Shown here: positions 8,525 to 16,759 of the stretch, one piece after another
Layout: every line of letters begins with the position of its first letter
Position numbering within the stretch: the stretch's first letter is position 1
Assembly (NCBI GenBank): GCA_027858735.1
Contig: JAQICC010000364.1
Coordinates: 1-33,316, forward strand
Origin: Salinivirgaceae bacterium
GTDB taxonomy: Bacteria > Bacteroidota > Bacteroidia > Bacteroidales > SZUA-534
Length of the DNA stretch: 33,316 bases
Direction of reading: 5' to 3'
Notes under the pieces: model-generated
The model's database searches: none
Told to the model about the DNA's origin: nothing
What the model saw: the letters and a program-made list of their open reading frames with translations, nothing else
Translations under genes and position numbers: made by a program

Positions 8525-8562
8525 GCTTCTTTAAATATTTTGAATAATAAACATCCCTGTCA

Positions 8563-8593
8563 CAAAAATAGTTGTTTTATGCACTTATCCAAA
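8563..8593 (-). promoter_or_regulatory. Bacteroidota-type promoter of the HNH-queE transcript
   Basis: The minus strand shows TTTG at 8593-8590, a 19-base spacer and TATTTTTG at 8570-8563, an exact match to the TTTG-N19-TAnnTTTG consensus of the Bacteroidota primary sigma factor. The -7 box ends 38 bases before the HNH start at 8524. This is the best promoter match in the window. Confidence 0.7.
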
Positions 8594-8678
8594 AAAAATA
8601 ATTCAACGTATTACTGTATAACTTAAATATTTTGAGGTATTTAACATTATTTGTGTCTTTACAACGAGGCAACAAAAT

Positions 8679-8721
8679 ATATCTAGAAATATAGATATAT
8701 CTAAAAATATCCGTAGTTTTG
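8679..8721 (+). promoter_or_regulatory. Candidate tatA promoter with tandem operator-like repeats
   Basis: TAGTTTTG at 8714-8721 is an exact TAnnTTTG box 19 bases before the tatA ATG. No TTTG -33 box is visible. In its place lie two 14-base direct repeats, ATATCTAGAAATAT (8679-8692) and ATATCTAAAAATAT (8697-8710), one mismatch apart and 18 bases start to start. TAGATATATCTA (8692-8703 region) is palindromic. This arrangement could be an activator or repressor site, or simply AT-rich promoter DNA. Confidence 0.45.
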
Positions 8722-8740
8722 TCCTAAACAAGATATATTT

Positions 8741-8983
8741 ATGACAAATTTCATTTCAATACCCTTAGGTATATTAGGTGGTCAGGAGATTATTCTTATT
8801 GTTCTTGCAATTTTACTTCTATTTGGAGGACGAAAAATTCCTGAATTAATGAAAGGTCTAGGTAAGGGCATTAAAGAATTTAAAAATGCTACTAGCGATA
8901 GTGAAGTCAGCGAAGACATAAAAGACATTAAAAAGGAAATTGACTCTGTTGGAGACGATTTTAAGAAAAGCGCTAAATTTTAA
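8741..8983 (+). CDS. tatA: Twin-arginine translocase subunit TatA
   Basis: The 80-residue protein has one N-terminal membrane helix (EIILIVLAILLLF), the conserved hinge FGGRKIPELMKGLGKGIKEFK forming the amphipathic helix, and an acidic-basic C-terminal tail. TatA oligomerises to form the passage for folded twin-arginine substrates across the inner membrane, working with TatC. The next gene, tatC, starts 6 bp downstream, so they form an operon. No separate tatB is present, as is usual in this phylum, so TatA probably serves both roles. Confidence 0.95.
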   Translation: MTNFISIPLGILGGQEIILIVLAILLLFGGRKIPELMKGLGKGIKEFKNATSDSEVSEDIKDIKKEIDSVGDDFKKSAKF

Positions 8984-8989
8984 AATAGC

Positions 8990-9796
8990 ATGTCTAAGGA
9001 GACGAAAAATTTAGAAATGACTTTCTGGGATCATCTGGAAGAGTTACGTTGGGTATTTATTCGCGCACTTATCGTTATTATAGTATTAGGTGTTGTAGCC
9101 TTTTTAAATAAAAATTTGGTTTTCAATTACGTTTTTCTTGCTCCTAAGGAACCTTGGTTTATTACCAACGAATTGCTGTGCCAATTTTCGAAATTTATAA
9201 ATTCCGATGCCCTTTGTCTTAATCAAAATGGCCTTGAGATTATAAATATTAAACTATCCGGTCAGTTCACAACCCATCTGTTTACATCATTTGCAGTGGG
9301 AATGTTTCTGGCATCGCCTTATATTATTTTTGAATTTTGGAGGTTTATAAATCCTGCTTTACGCGACAATGAAAAAAAACATAGCCGCGGAGCTGTTTTT
9401 GTGAGCTCTCTCCTTTTTATTACCGGTGTTTTATTCGGATACTTTTTGATAGTACCCCTTACAATTAATTTTCTTGGAGGGTATCAAGTTAGCGAACAAG
9501 TTGCAAACACCATATCATTAGGTTCGTACCTCAGAAATATTGTATCCGTTTCATTGTCTTTAGGGGTCGTTTTCGAAATTCCCATACTCGTATATTTTTT
9601 AACCAAAACAGGCATAATTACTCCCGCATTCATGCAATCAAGTCGAAAGCTTATTCTCATAATCCTACTTATAATGTCAGCAATTATTACTCCACCTGAT
9701 ATGATAAGCCAAATAATGGTTTGTATACCACTCGTGATTCTTTACGAGCTTAGTATAAAAATTAGTCAGAGGGTATATAAAAAGAACTTTTCTTAG
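8990..9796 (+). CDS. tatC: Twin-arginine translocase subunit TatC
   Basis: The 268-residue protein begins with the TatC signature MTFWDHLEELRWVFIRAL and has six membrane helices. Other conserved blocks are LSGQFTTHLFTSFAVGMFLASPYIIFEFW (start of the second helix region), NPALRDNEKK, and ITPPDMISQ in the last part. TatC is the receptor for twin-arginine signal peptides. A 40-residue periplasmic loop after the first helix contains two Cys (CQFSKFINSDALC), which could form a disulfide. It is co-transcribed with tatA. No obvious terminator follows. Confidence 0.96.
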   Translation: MSKETKNLEMTFWDHLEELRWVFIRALIVIIVLGVVAFLNKNLVFNYVFLAPKEPWFITNELLCQFSKFINSDALCLNQNGLEIINIKLSGQFTTHLFTSFAVGMFLASPYIIFEFWRFINPALRDNEKKHSRGAVFVSSLLFITGVLFGYFLIVPLTINFLGGYQVSEQVANTISLGSYLRNIVSVSLSLGVVFEIPILVYFLTKTGIITPAFMQSSRKLILIILLIMSAIITPPDMISQIMVCIPLVILYELSIKISQRVYKKNFS

Positions 9797-9890
9797 CTCC
9801 TTTTCCAAAACTAGGTCTTTTAAGATTTGTTTGTAGTTACTAACTTTTCAAAAAAGAGATAAATACCCTTTTATTGTGCTTTTCTATTCG

Positions 9891-9898
9891 TAAATTTG
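9891..9898 (+). promoter_or_regulatory. Candidate -7 box for the MEMO-AMMECR1 gene
   Basis: TAAATTTG is an exact TAnnTTTG match 24 bases before the ATG at 9923. The -33 position has only TTTT (9869-9872) at 18-base spacing, so the match is partial. Confidence 0.45.
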
Positions 9899-9922
9899 CT
9901 TATCAACCGAAAAATGAATTAG

Positions 9923-11341
9923 ATGGATAAGTTGATAAATAGAAAACCTGTTGTAAGTGGAAGATTCTATTCAGCAGACCCTTTAGAACTGGAATCAAGC
10001 TTAAAAGAGTATTTCGACAAAGCAGATTATCCCGAAAAAACAAATTTTGTTAATGCTATAATTTCACCTCATGCTGGTTATGTATATTCAGGAGAAGTTG
10101 CAGCAAGTGCATTTGCATATATTGATCCTGATTTTGAATATGAAAATGTTTTTGTTTTGGCTCCTTCTCATCAGTTGTCGTTCAAAGGAGCCTCCATATA
10201 TAACATTGGTAATTACGAAACTCCATTGGGAGAAGTAGCTGTAAATATAAACCTTGCAAATAAATTACTAAATCAATCTTCAACCTTTAGTTTTTACAAT
10301 GAGGCTCACAAAAACGAGCATAGCCTTGAAGTTCAACTTCCTTTTTTGCAGTATTGGCTAAAAAAACCTTTTAAACTTGTTCCAATAGTTATCGGAACCC
10401 AAGATTTATCTGTACTTAAAAAACTTTCAGATAGCCTTCTTCCCTATTTTACAAATAAAAATCTGTTTGTTATAAGCTCCGATTTTTCCCATTTCCCGAA
10501 TTATAACGATGCTATAATAGCTGATACCCTAATAAGTGAAGCTATTTTAACAAAAGATGTGAAAGCTGTAGAAAATGCCATTAAAAAGAATAAAAAATCG
10601 GGAATTAAAAACCTTGCCACAAGTGCGTGCGGTATTTCAGGAATATACACCTTACTATATTTGCTAGAAGATAAACCCGATATTCAGTTTGAAAAGATAA
10701 AATATTTGAATTCTGGCGACTCACATTTTGGCGATCATTCCAGAGTAGTTGGTTACCTCTCATTTATTGCATCAACAAAATCATATGTCGATGAATTTCT
10801 ATTGGATGATACAGACAAAGAACAATTATTAAGCCTTGCTCGAAATGCTATTTCATCAAAACTGGAAAATAATCAGAATACTGAATTAAGTTCAGATAAT
10901 TATAGTGCTAAACTTCATTCAAATTGTGGGGTTTTTGTTTCCATTCACAAAAAAAAGGAACTTCGCGGATGTGTAGGAAGGTTTATTTCTGACGACCCGC
11001 TTTTTGAATTGGTTCAAAAAATGGCCATATCATCAGCCTTTTATGACACCCGTTTTTCACCAATTTCAATAAATGATCTAGGCGACATAACAATTGAAAT
11101 TTCAATATTGAGCCCCTTAAAAGAAATTACAAACCATGAAGAAATTATTATTGGAAAACATGGTATATATATTAAACAAGGTTATAAGAAAGGCACTTTA
11201 CTGCCCCAAGTTGCAGTTAAAAATAATTGGAGCGTTGAAGAATTTTTGGGCTACTGCTCAAAACACAAAACAGGTATTGGTTGGGATGGCTGGAAAAATG
11301 CTGAGCTTTATACTTATACTGCCCAAATTTTCAAAGAATAG
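9923..11341 (+). CDS. Fused MEMO-AMMECR1 protein (AmmeMemoRadiSam B+A)
   Basis: The 472-residue protein joins two families. Residues 1-285 are MEMO (AmmeMemoRadiSam system protein B): the start RKPVVSGRFYSADP, PHAGY with H50, H83, HKNEHSLEVQLPF, SSDFSHF and C236 in SACGISG. H50, H83 and C236 correspond to the metal-binding residues known in human MEMO1. Residues 295-472 are AMMECR1 (protein A), with the hallmark LRGCVG at 347-352 and LLPQVAV and GIGWDGW blocks near the end. The system normally includes a radical SAM enzyme; none is adjacent here. Its biochemical function is unresolved in bacteria. The downstream gene is on the other strand and begins at the next base after the stop. Confidence 0.93.
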   Translation: MDKLINRKPVVSGRFYSADPLELESSLKEYFDKADYPEKTNFVNAIISPHAGYVYSGEVAASAFAYIDPDFEYENVFVLAPSHQLSFKGASIYNIGNYETPLGEVAVNINLANKLLNQSSTFSFYNEAHKNEHSLEVQLPFLQYWLKKPFKLVPIVIGTQDLSVLKKLSDSLLPYFTNKNLFVISSDFSHFPNYNDAIIADTLISEAILTKDVKAVENAIKKNKKSGIKNLATSACGISGIYTLLYLLEDKPDIQFEKIKYLNSGDSHFGDHSRVVGYLSFIASTKSYVDEFLLDDTDKEQLLSLARNAISSKLENNQNTELSSDNYSAKLHSNCGVFVSIHKKKELRGCVGRFISDDPLFELVQKMAISSAFYDTRFSPISINDLGDITIEISILSPLKEITNHEEIIIGKHGIYIKQGYKKGTLLPQVAVKNNWSVEEFLGYCSKHKTGIGWDGWKNAELYTYTAQIFKE

Positions 11342-11656
11342 TTAAGGCTTACTTTTCATAAGCGACTTAACGATAGAATAAACAGTAAAAAGACCAAAAA
11401 TAAACAATCCTATTGATAAAAATATTTCTTTATCAAAATGGGTATCTATACCAATTCGAATGTTTTGAAACATTGCCGGCAAATAAATTAAAAGAAAAAT
11501 CGTAACCACAATTAACGATGTCCAAACCATAATTCGTTTTAACTTCTCTTTTTTTCGTAATTCCTTTTCTGTAAAACTATTTGCTCTGCCTCTTTTCGCT
11601 TTACTTCCAATCATTAATGCCAGTAAACAAAGCAGTAAAAATAATCCACCTTCCAT
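11342..11656 (-). CDS. Small three-helix membrane protein of unknown function
   Basis: The 104-residue protein has hydrophobic segments at about 4-17, 43-62 and 80-97, separated by a strongly basic linker (residues 18-42) and a short loop. I do not recognise the family. Its stop abuts that of the MEMO-AMMECR1 gene, and the start at 11656 is an ATG preceded by AT-rich DNA. The tight packing and coherent topology support a real gene, but no functional inference is justified. Confidence 0.6.
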   Translation of the reverse strand: MEGGLFLLLCLLALMIGSKAKRGRANSFTEKELRKKEKLKRIMVWTSLIVVTIFLLIYLPAMFQNIRIGIDTHFDKEIFLSIGLFIFGLFTVYSIVKSLMKSKP

Positions 11657-11719
11657 TTTTTTTGTAATTTCGTTTTATTTGGTGCCGAAAGTTAATAAAA
11701 TTGCACAAAACAATTCTAT

Positions 11720-11866
11720 GCATGAATAAAGACTCACACTATTGGATTGAAAAACTTAAATTGATAGCTCACCCGGAAGGTGGTTATTATGCTGAAACTT
11801 ATAAATCAGATGCGTATCTAAGTAGTGCGTGCAAGAAAACTCGGTCTCTTAAAAGAAAGCTCCAAG
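11720..11866 (+). pseudogene. Truncated DUF985 (cupin_5) gene remnant
   Basis: From ATG 11720 the frame encodes the N-terminus of the DUF985 cupin family: YWIEKLKLIAHPEGGYYAET, then YKSDAYL. Around 11820-11830 family similarity stops and the frame runs into repeat DNA, ending at TGA 11867-11869. Full-length members have roughly 160 residues with a cupin barrel, and none of the missing part is found in the next 600 bp. The gene was cut by deletion or replacement at the edge of a dispersed repeat rather than split by a simple insertion. Confidence 0.75.
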
Positions 11867-11966
11867 AATGAGGCTTTCGCAGTATTGAAAATCAAGAGTC
11901 CCGAAATCTCGGGATGACTGATTAAAATGCAAGAGTAACGAAATTATTGGAGTTTTCTTACGGAGA
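11831..11966 (-). repeat. Dispersed repeat, copy B, with terminal inverted repeats
   Basis: AAGAAAACTC (11833-11842) and GAGTTTTCTT (11950-11959) are perfect inverted repeats. Nested inside are CTCCAA (11860-11865) and TTGGAG (11947-11952), and a central hairpin TCCCGA-AATC-TCGGGA (11899-11914). The right half read on the minus strand matches copy A at 4481-4560. The palindromic build resembles a small non-autonomous element. It sits exactly where the DUF985 gene loses its similarity. Confidence 0.6.
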
Positions 11967-12454
11967 CTAATTACAAGTGCTTTCAGCCTAATGCTTGGTA
12001 TAGCTTTAAGCTGTTCCTTACATGACGAGAGCTAACTCATTAGGCCCATGGCGTCCGCATGACCAGACGGTCAGATTGCCTTGGGTTGAAATTGCTGCAT
12101 TTTCAGTGCGAAAGTAAATATACTTCAACCTTTGATTCGAGTACATACTCAAATGAACAACCTCACTGCAAGCAAACGAGATATCAAAACAACAATAAAA
12201 TCGTTTTATACGCAGCAAGCTGTGGAGAATAAAACCCACTATGTGGGATTTAATATAAAATTAAAATACTCCCTAACTTTTTGGCTTAAAGCCAAAGCCT
12301 ACATCACGTCCTCCAATAGTTTATTTAAACAAATACGCTATTAAGTTGTCTATTATTTCTGTTAGGGATAAATAGGATAATTTTTCTGTAAAATTCGTTG
12401 GTTTATTTCTTTACAAACACAAAATTAATTTATTTAAACGTTAAAATAGTTTAC
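11967..12454. other. Non-coding spacer, possibly degraded
   Basis: There are about 490 bp with no credible protein. Open frames at 12018-12239 (-) and 12132-12344 (+) overlap and look random. Small hairpins are present: CCCAC-TAT-GTGGG near 12236-12248 and TTTGGCTT-A-AAGCCAAA near 12281-12297, neither followed by a convincing T run. I see no RNA gene that I recognise. Confidence 0.5.
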
Positions 12455-13966
12455 ATGATAATTACTGATACTGAACAACAAGTAACATTCAAAGAATTTT
12501 TAAACAATTTAAAGAGCACCTTACACAACGCTTTCCACGAAATTGATGACATAGAATTATTCTCACAAAAACGGGGTTTTCCAGCACTTGTTCTTCGGAA
12601 CATTATGGAAACAAATCCCTTGTCTGTAGCCATACCAACCCAATATGGCGGACGAGGTGCTAAAGTGAGTGAATGTTTGGCGGTGCTCGAAGCTGCTTCT
12701 TATGAGTCCTTATCATTGTCCTTAACTTTTGGCATAAACATAGGTTTATTTTTAGAACCCGTAGCAAAATATGCTCAAGACATTGTAAAAGGCGATATTT
12801 TTAAGCGCTTTTTAACGAAGCAAAATATGGGCGGTTTAATGATAACCGAACCCGATTACGGCAGCGATGCACTTAACATGCAAACATCAAACATAAAACA
12901 AGGCAATACCTACCATATTAAAGGCACCAAACACTGGCAAGGTTTAACCGGCATGGCCGATTATTGGATAATGACCACTCGCTCAAAAAATGAAGCTGGT
13001 GAATTAGGTCGTGATCTTGATTTTTTTATTTCAGATAATCAACAAAGCGAACAACGTGTAATTGTTGATGAGTACTACAATAATATTGGCCTTTATGCCA
13101 TTCCGTATGGCATTAACAATATTGACATTAAAGTACCTGAACAGTTTAAGTTACAACCCGAATCGACCGGATTAAAACTTATGATGGATTTATTGCACCG
13201 TAGCCGTATGCAATTTCCGGGAATGGCCATGGGCTTTATTCGTAGAATGCTCGATGAATCGATAAAACATTGCAACAGCAGAATTGTAGGCGGTAAACCT
13301 TTATTGGCTTTAGATCAGGTTAAACAACAAATTGCGAAAATTCAAAGTCATTTTACTGTATGTTCGGCAATGTGTTCGCGCAGTTCTGATGTTAGTGGCA
13401 TTGACAATAATTTAGCCTTATTTGGGGTTGAAGCCAATACCATGAAGGCTTATGTTAGCGATGCCATGCAAGAATCGGCTCAATTACAAACCCAACTTAA
13501 AGGTGCCAATGGCTACAAAATGGAAAATATAGGTTCGCGCGGTATTGTTGATTCGCGACCGTTTCAAATTTTTGAGGGATCGAACGAAATGCTTTATACT
13601 CAAATTTCGGAAATGGTAATCAAATTTATGGGACGCAAAAAAATAGTGAATATGGCCAGTTTTATTAAGGTTTACGAAATAACCGATAAAGCAGCCGACT
13701 ATTTTAAATCCTTACTTGATTTTAATATTGATGCTACCCTTCCGCAGCGAAAAATGGTAGATTTAGGAAAAATAATTAGCAAAGTTATATCGGCTAACCA
13801 TGTTTTTTTATTGGGAGCAAAAGGGTTTAGACCCGATTTAATTTCTAGTAGTTTGGAAATGTTAAAGCACGAAGTAACCATGTTGGTTAGTTCGTTTAAT
13901 TTCGATTCGAAAGCTACTCCTATTGAAGATTATAGCGATGGAGGAAGTTGGTTGGCGTTTAGTTAA
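12455..13966 (+). CDS. Acyl-CoA dehydrogenase family flavoprotein
   Basis: The 503-residue protein shows the acyl-CoA dehydrogenase order: N-terminal helical domain, beta domain with MITEPDYGSDALNMQT and TKHWQGLTGMADYW, and a C-terminal helical domain. The block FQIFEGSNEMLYTQI carries the catalytic-base Glu position of medium-chain enzymes. It should bind FAD and oxidise an acyl-CoA thioester. It is longer than typical enzymes of about 380 residues, with an extra C-terminal region of about 80 residues. The ATG at 12455 is chosen over an in-frame TTG at 12398 because the extra residues are unlike the family. No electron-transfer flavoprotein or other beta-oxidation gene is nearby, so the substrate is unknown. 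Confidence 0.85.
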   Translation: MIITDTEQQVTFKEFLNNLKSTLHNAFHEIDDIELFSQKRGFPALVLRNIMETNPLSVAIPTQYGGRGAKVSECLAVLEAASYESLSLSLTFGINIGLFLEPVAKYAQDIVKGDIFKRFLTKQNMGGLMITEPDYGSDALNMQTSNIKQGNTYHIKGTKHWQGLTGMADYWIMTTRSKNEAGELGRDLDFFISDNQQSEQRVIVDEYYNNIGLYAIPYGINNIDIKVPEQFKLQPESTGLKLMMDLLHRSRMQFPGMAMGFIRRMLDESIKHCNSRIVGGKPLLALDQVKQQIAKIQSHFTVCSAMCSRSSDVSGIDNNLALFGVEANTMKAYVSDAMQESAQLQTQLKGANGYKMENIGSRGIVDSRPFQIFEGSNEMLYTQISEMVIKFMGRKKIVNMASFIKVYEITDKAADYFKSLLDFNIDATLPQRKMVDLGKIISKVISANHVFLLGAKGFRPDLISSSLEMLKHEVTMLVSSFNFDSKATPIEDYSDGGSWLAFS

Positions 13967-13972
13967 AAGGAA

Positions 13973-13992
13973 CTCGTAGCGCCTGCTACGAG
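13973..13992. repeat. Hairpin 1 of a REP-like set
   Basis: CTCGTAGC-GCCT-GCTACGAG is a perfect 8-bp stem with a 4-base loop, starting 6 bp after the acyl-CoA dehydrogenase stop. It could help to end that transcript but no T run follows. Its core AGCGCCTGCT is the exact reverse complement of the core of hairpin 3. Confidence 0.6.
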
Positions 13993-14054
13993 AATAGCTA
14001 ATTCGGAGCATATCCCCTTTTGGAGAGTTTGTGCCGAACTTAATTCAGTAGTTT

Positions 14055-14070
14055 GTCCGCCGTGGCGGAC
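14055..14070. repeat. Hairpin 2, GC-rich palindrome
   Basis: GTCCGCC-GT-GGCGGAC is a perfect 7-bp inverted repeat, strikingly GC-rich for this genome, midway between hairpins 1 and 3. Confidence 0.55.
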
Positions 14071-14095
14071 GGGGGAGAAATTATAAGTTTCAGAT

Positions 14096-14113
14096 AATAT
14101 GAATATTCATATT
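14096..14113. repeat. 18-bp perfect palindrome
   Basis: AATATGAATATTCATATT is identical to its reverse complement. It may be an operator or a chance AT-rich palindrome; it lies between two convergent genes, which makes a promoter role less likely. Confidence 0.4.
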
Positions 14114-14136
14114 TGATTTGACACTACAAGCAAATT

Positions 14137-14156
14137 AACGCAGCAGGCGCTGCGTT
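14137..14156. repeat. Hairpin 3 of a REP-like set
   Basis: AACGCAGC-AGGC-GCTGCGTT is a perfect 8-bp stem with a 4-base loop, just past the end of ppc. Its core AGCAGGCGCT is the reverse complement of the core of hairpin 1, while the outer stems differ, as expected for two REP-like units in opposite orientation. Confidence 0.6.
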
Positions 14157-14188
14157 GTCCAAAAACTGGCAGCAGGATATACAAGCTC

Positions 14189-16759
14189 CTACACAGAATT
14201 TCTACTGGCATTTATATTACCAAATAACGAACGCATTACCATGCGTTCGTACTTTTCTAAAAAGGTATCGTTGCCATTTTGCTGAGCTTTCTGAATTTCA
14301 ATTAAAGCATATTGCTGTATTGCAAGCAAAGGCAATACCACTTTTTCTCGTAAATTAATACTCATTCGGCTTCGTGGATTATCCTCAAGCAGTTCGTTTA
14401 AACCCGAGATCTTTAGCACCATTTCTTTGCTCAGCAAATACTCATCATGAATGATGTTCCAAAAACCTCCAAATTTTTCATCTTGCTCCATATATCGGGT
14501 AATAGAAAAATTCGTTTTGCTCATGCTTTGCATGCTGTTTGAAATTAGTGTTTTAAAGAAAATTGAGGAATGATACAAATCGCTACAAGCCTGTAAATTT
14601 CCTTTTTCTGCCTGCTCTTTTAATGCGGTGCCCACGCCAAAAAAGCCAGGCACATTTTGCTTTAGTTGGCTCCAAGCTCCAACAAAAGGGATGGCTCTTA
14701 AATCTTCAAACCTTAATTTAGTGTTGGCTCCACGTTTTGACGGACGACTACCTATATTTGCCATTCCATAATACTTTAAGGTACTTCGTTCCTCAAGAAA
14801 AGGTATAAACAACTCATGCTTTTTAAGGGCCTCGTATTTAGCAAAACTGTTTTCTGAAAGTTCATCAATTAATTTACGCTGATCCTTATTGAGATTTGTA
14901 GCTGATCGGTTAAACAAATTATTTTCAATTCCGGCAGAAAGCAAATGCCCTAAATTATGAACTGCGGCCTCTTTAATGCCATAGTGCGAACTTATGGTTT
15001 GGCCTTGAACAGTTATTTGTATTTGCTTGCTTTCAATTTCCTTACCCATGGCAGCATAAAACTTGTGTGCATCGCCCCCTCCCCGAGCTGGTGGTCCACC
15101 CCTTCCATCAAAAAACTGCACTTCGATAGTGTTGTTTCGCGAAACCTTGGTTATATCTTCTTTTGCACGATAAATAGACCAGTTGGCCATTAAATAGCCC
15201 CCATCTTTTGTTCCATCGGAAAAACCAAGCATTACCGTTTGTTTATTGTTACGCTGAGCTAAATGCTGCATATAAATTCCATTGGTATACAATACATTCA
15301 TCGTTTTTCCCGCTTTATGCAAATCATCAACGGTTTCAAAAAGTGGTATAATATCAAGGCTGAGTTTTTGTTTGCCAAAACTACATAATCTGGCCAGGGC
15401 TATTACTCTTCCAATATCAAGCACTCCTCTACAATTGCTTATTATGTAGCGGTGTGCACCTGCTTCCCCATTCATGGCTTGAATTTCTGATATAACACCA
15501 AACGACTCACAAGTATCCTGAATTACATCGTCATCAAAAACAGTAAATTCAATGGGTTCTTCAATTTTAAGCAACAATTCCAATTGCTCTTGCAGCTCAA
15601 GTACATCGAAATTTTCTGGCAATATCGTTGGGAATTCTTTTAAAACAGCATCGAAAGTCCGTTTAATTATACGGCTATCTTGCCTTATATCTATACTCGC
15701 AAAATGAAATCCAAACAATTGTACTTTTCGTCTAAACGATTGTAATTTATCAAGAAACAAGCTTTGATGTTTGTCAACAAGCAAAACCTCAATCTCGTTT
15801 ATTCTATTCAAAAAATAACTTAAATCAACATTTTTTTCACCATTAATATGAGTAAGCTCAGCTTCAAGAATATGATCGAGATCGGTTAAAATACCATAAA
15901 CCCCGTCGAAACTCAAGCGACGCTTAAGCTGCTTAACATCTTGCAAGTAGCACGTTGTTAGTGTATTACGCAAATTTTTTGCAACTTTTCGTGTAGTATT
16001 TACAGTAACAAACGGATTACCATCGCGATCGCCACCAGGCCAAAACCCCAGGCTTAAAAGTGCATTATGGCGACTAAAATCAAAGGCAAAAGTTTGTACC
16101 AATCTATCCATTAGTTCGCCTACCGCAGGATAAAAAACATTGCCTAAATACCATGTTAAGGCTGTAGCCTCATCAAAAGCTGTTGGTTTTTTCTTTCTAT
16201 AAAAAGCAGTTTTACCTAATTGCTGAAGCAAATCACGCACAAAAGCAATATCACCCTTTTCAATGGCCTCGGTTAAATCGTTAGAAATTGCTAGTACATT
16301 ACCAGGATAAAACTGTGTGGGGTGTGCTGTTAAAACCACTCTTAAACCAAACGATTGAAGCAATTGCTCCAATTGAGTTTCAATGTTTCTGTTTTTTACT
16401 TTGGCATATATCTGTTCCCAACGGTTCGAATCGTTTACATTGTGAATTTTACCATAGGCTGCTTCTTCTAAGGCATCAATAAGCACAATTTGCCGTTCAA
16501 CATATTGTATAACTTTAAATAGAAAAGTTATTCTATCTTTTTCATTAAATCCTGATTTATGTTCCATAAAAAAGGAATTAATAATATCCTCTGGCGATTT
16601 CCCATTCTCAAATCCCTTAGAACAAGCCTCTTGCAATAAAGGCAACAATAAACCGGTTTGCTCAACGGCATCTAACGGAAGGGTTAAAAACAGACTATTA
16701 TATAACTGGAATTTTAATTCAACAAGTTCTTTAAACGATTTTTGAATTTGTTCACTCAT
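14189..16759 (-). CDS. ppc: Phosphoenolpyruvate carboxylase
   Basis: The 856-residue enzyme adds bicarbonate to PEP to form oxaloacetate, an anaplerotic step. Signature blocks are VLTAHPTQ (catalytic His), GFWPGGDRDGNPFVT, and the glycine-rich loop FDGRGGPPARGGGDAHKF. The loop differs from the classical FHGRGG form but keeps the GRGG arginine. The C-terminus ends GNINASRNSV rather than the usual QNTG, while its position and the final active-site helix are kept. Both variations fit a Bacteroidota subtype as far as I recall. Length is close to the E. coli enzyme (883). It is divergent from the GreA-like gene, with a 108-bp shared promoter region, and its 3' end faces the hairpin-rich spacer. 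Confidence 0.95.
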   Translation of the reverse strand: MSEQIQKSFKELVELKFQLYNSLFLTLPLDAVEQTGLLLPLLQEACSKGFENGKSPEDIINSFFMEHKSGFNEKDRITFLFKVIQYVERQIVLIDALEEAAYGKIHNVNDSNRWEQIYAKVKNRNIETQLEQLLQSFGLRVVLTAHPTQFYPGNVLAISNDLTEAIEKGDIAFVRDLLQQLGKTAFYRKKKPTAFDEATALTWYLGNVFYPAVGELMDRLVQTFAFDFSRHNALLSLGFWPGGDRDGNPFVTVNTTRKVAKNLRNTLTTCYLQDVKQLKRRLSFDGVYGILTDLDHILEAELTHINGEKNVDLSYFLNRINEIEVLLVDKHQSLFLDKLQSFRRKVQLFGFHFASIDIRQDSRIIKRTFDAVLKEFPTILPENFDVLELQEQLELLLKIEEPIEFTVFDDDVIQDTCESFGVISEIQAMNGEAGAHRYIISNCRGVLDIGRVIALARLCSFGKQKLSLDIIPLFETVDDLHKAGKTMNVLYTNGIYMQHLAQRNNKQTVMLGFSDGTKDGGYLMANWSIYRAKEDITKVSRNNTIEVQFFDGRGGPPARGGGDAHKFYAAMGKEIESKQIQITVQGQTISSHYGIKEAAVHNLGHLLSAGIENNLFNRSATNLNKDQRKLIDELSENSFAKYEALKKHELFIPFLEERSTLKYYGMANIGSRPSKRGANTKLRFEDLRAIPFVGAWSQLKQNVPGFFGVGTALKEQAEKGNLQACSDLYHSSIFFKTLISNSMQSMSKTNFSITRYMEQDEKFGGFWNIIHDEYLLSKEMVLKISGLNELLEDNPRSRMSINLREKVVLPLLAIQQYALIEIQKAQQNGNDTFLEKYERMVMRSLFGNINASRNSV

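Noticed and set aside
12029-12044. AGCTAACTCATTAGGC resembles part of the lac promoter region used in cloning vectors (one mismatch)
   Set aside because: Similarity does not extend beyond about 16 bases on either side, so vector contamination is not supported.
12236-12297. Small hairpins as a terminator or RNA gene
   Set aside because: Stems are short and not followed by a T run; no conserved RNA fold was recognised.
12018-12344. Two overlapping open frames of about 70 codons on opposite strands
   Set aside because: Composition and sequence look random, with no start context or family resemblance; the area is a degraded spacer.
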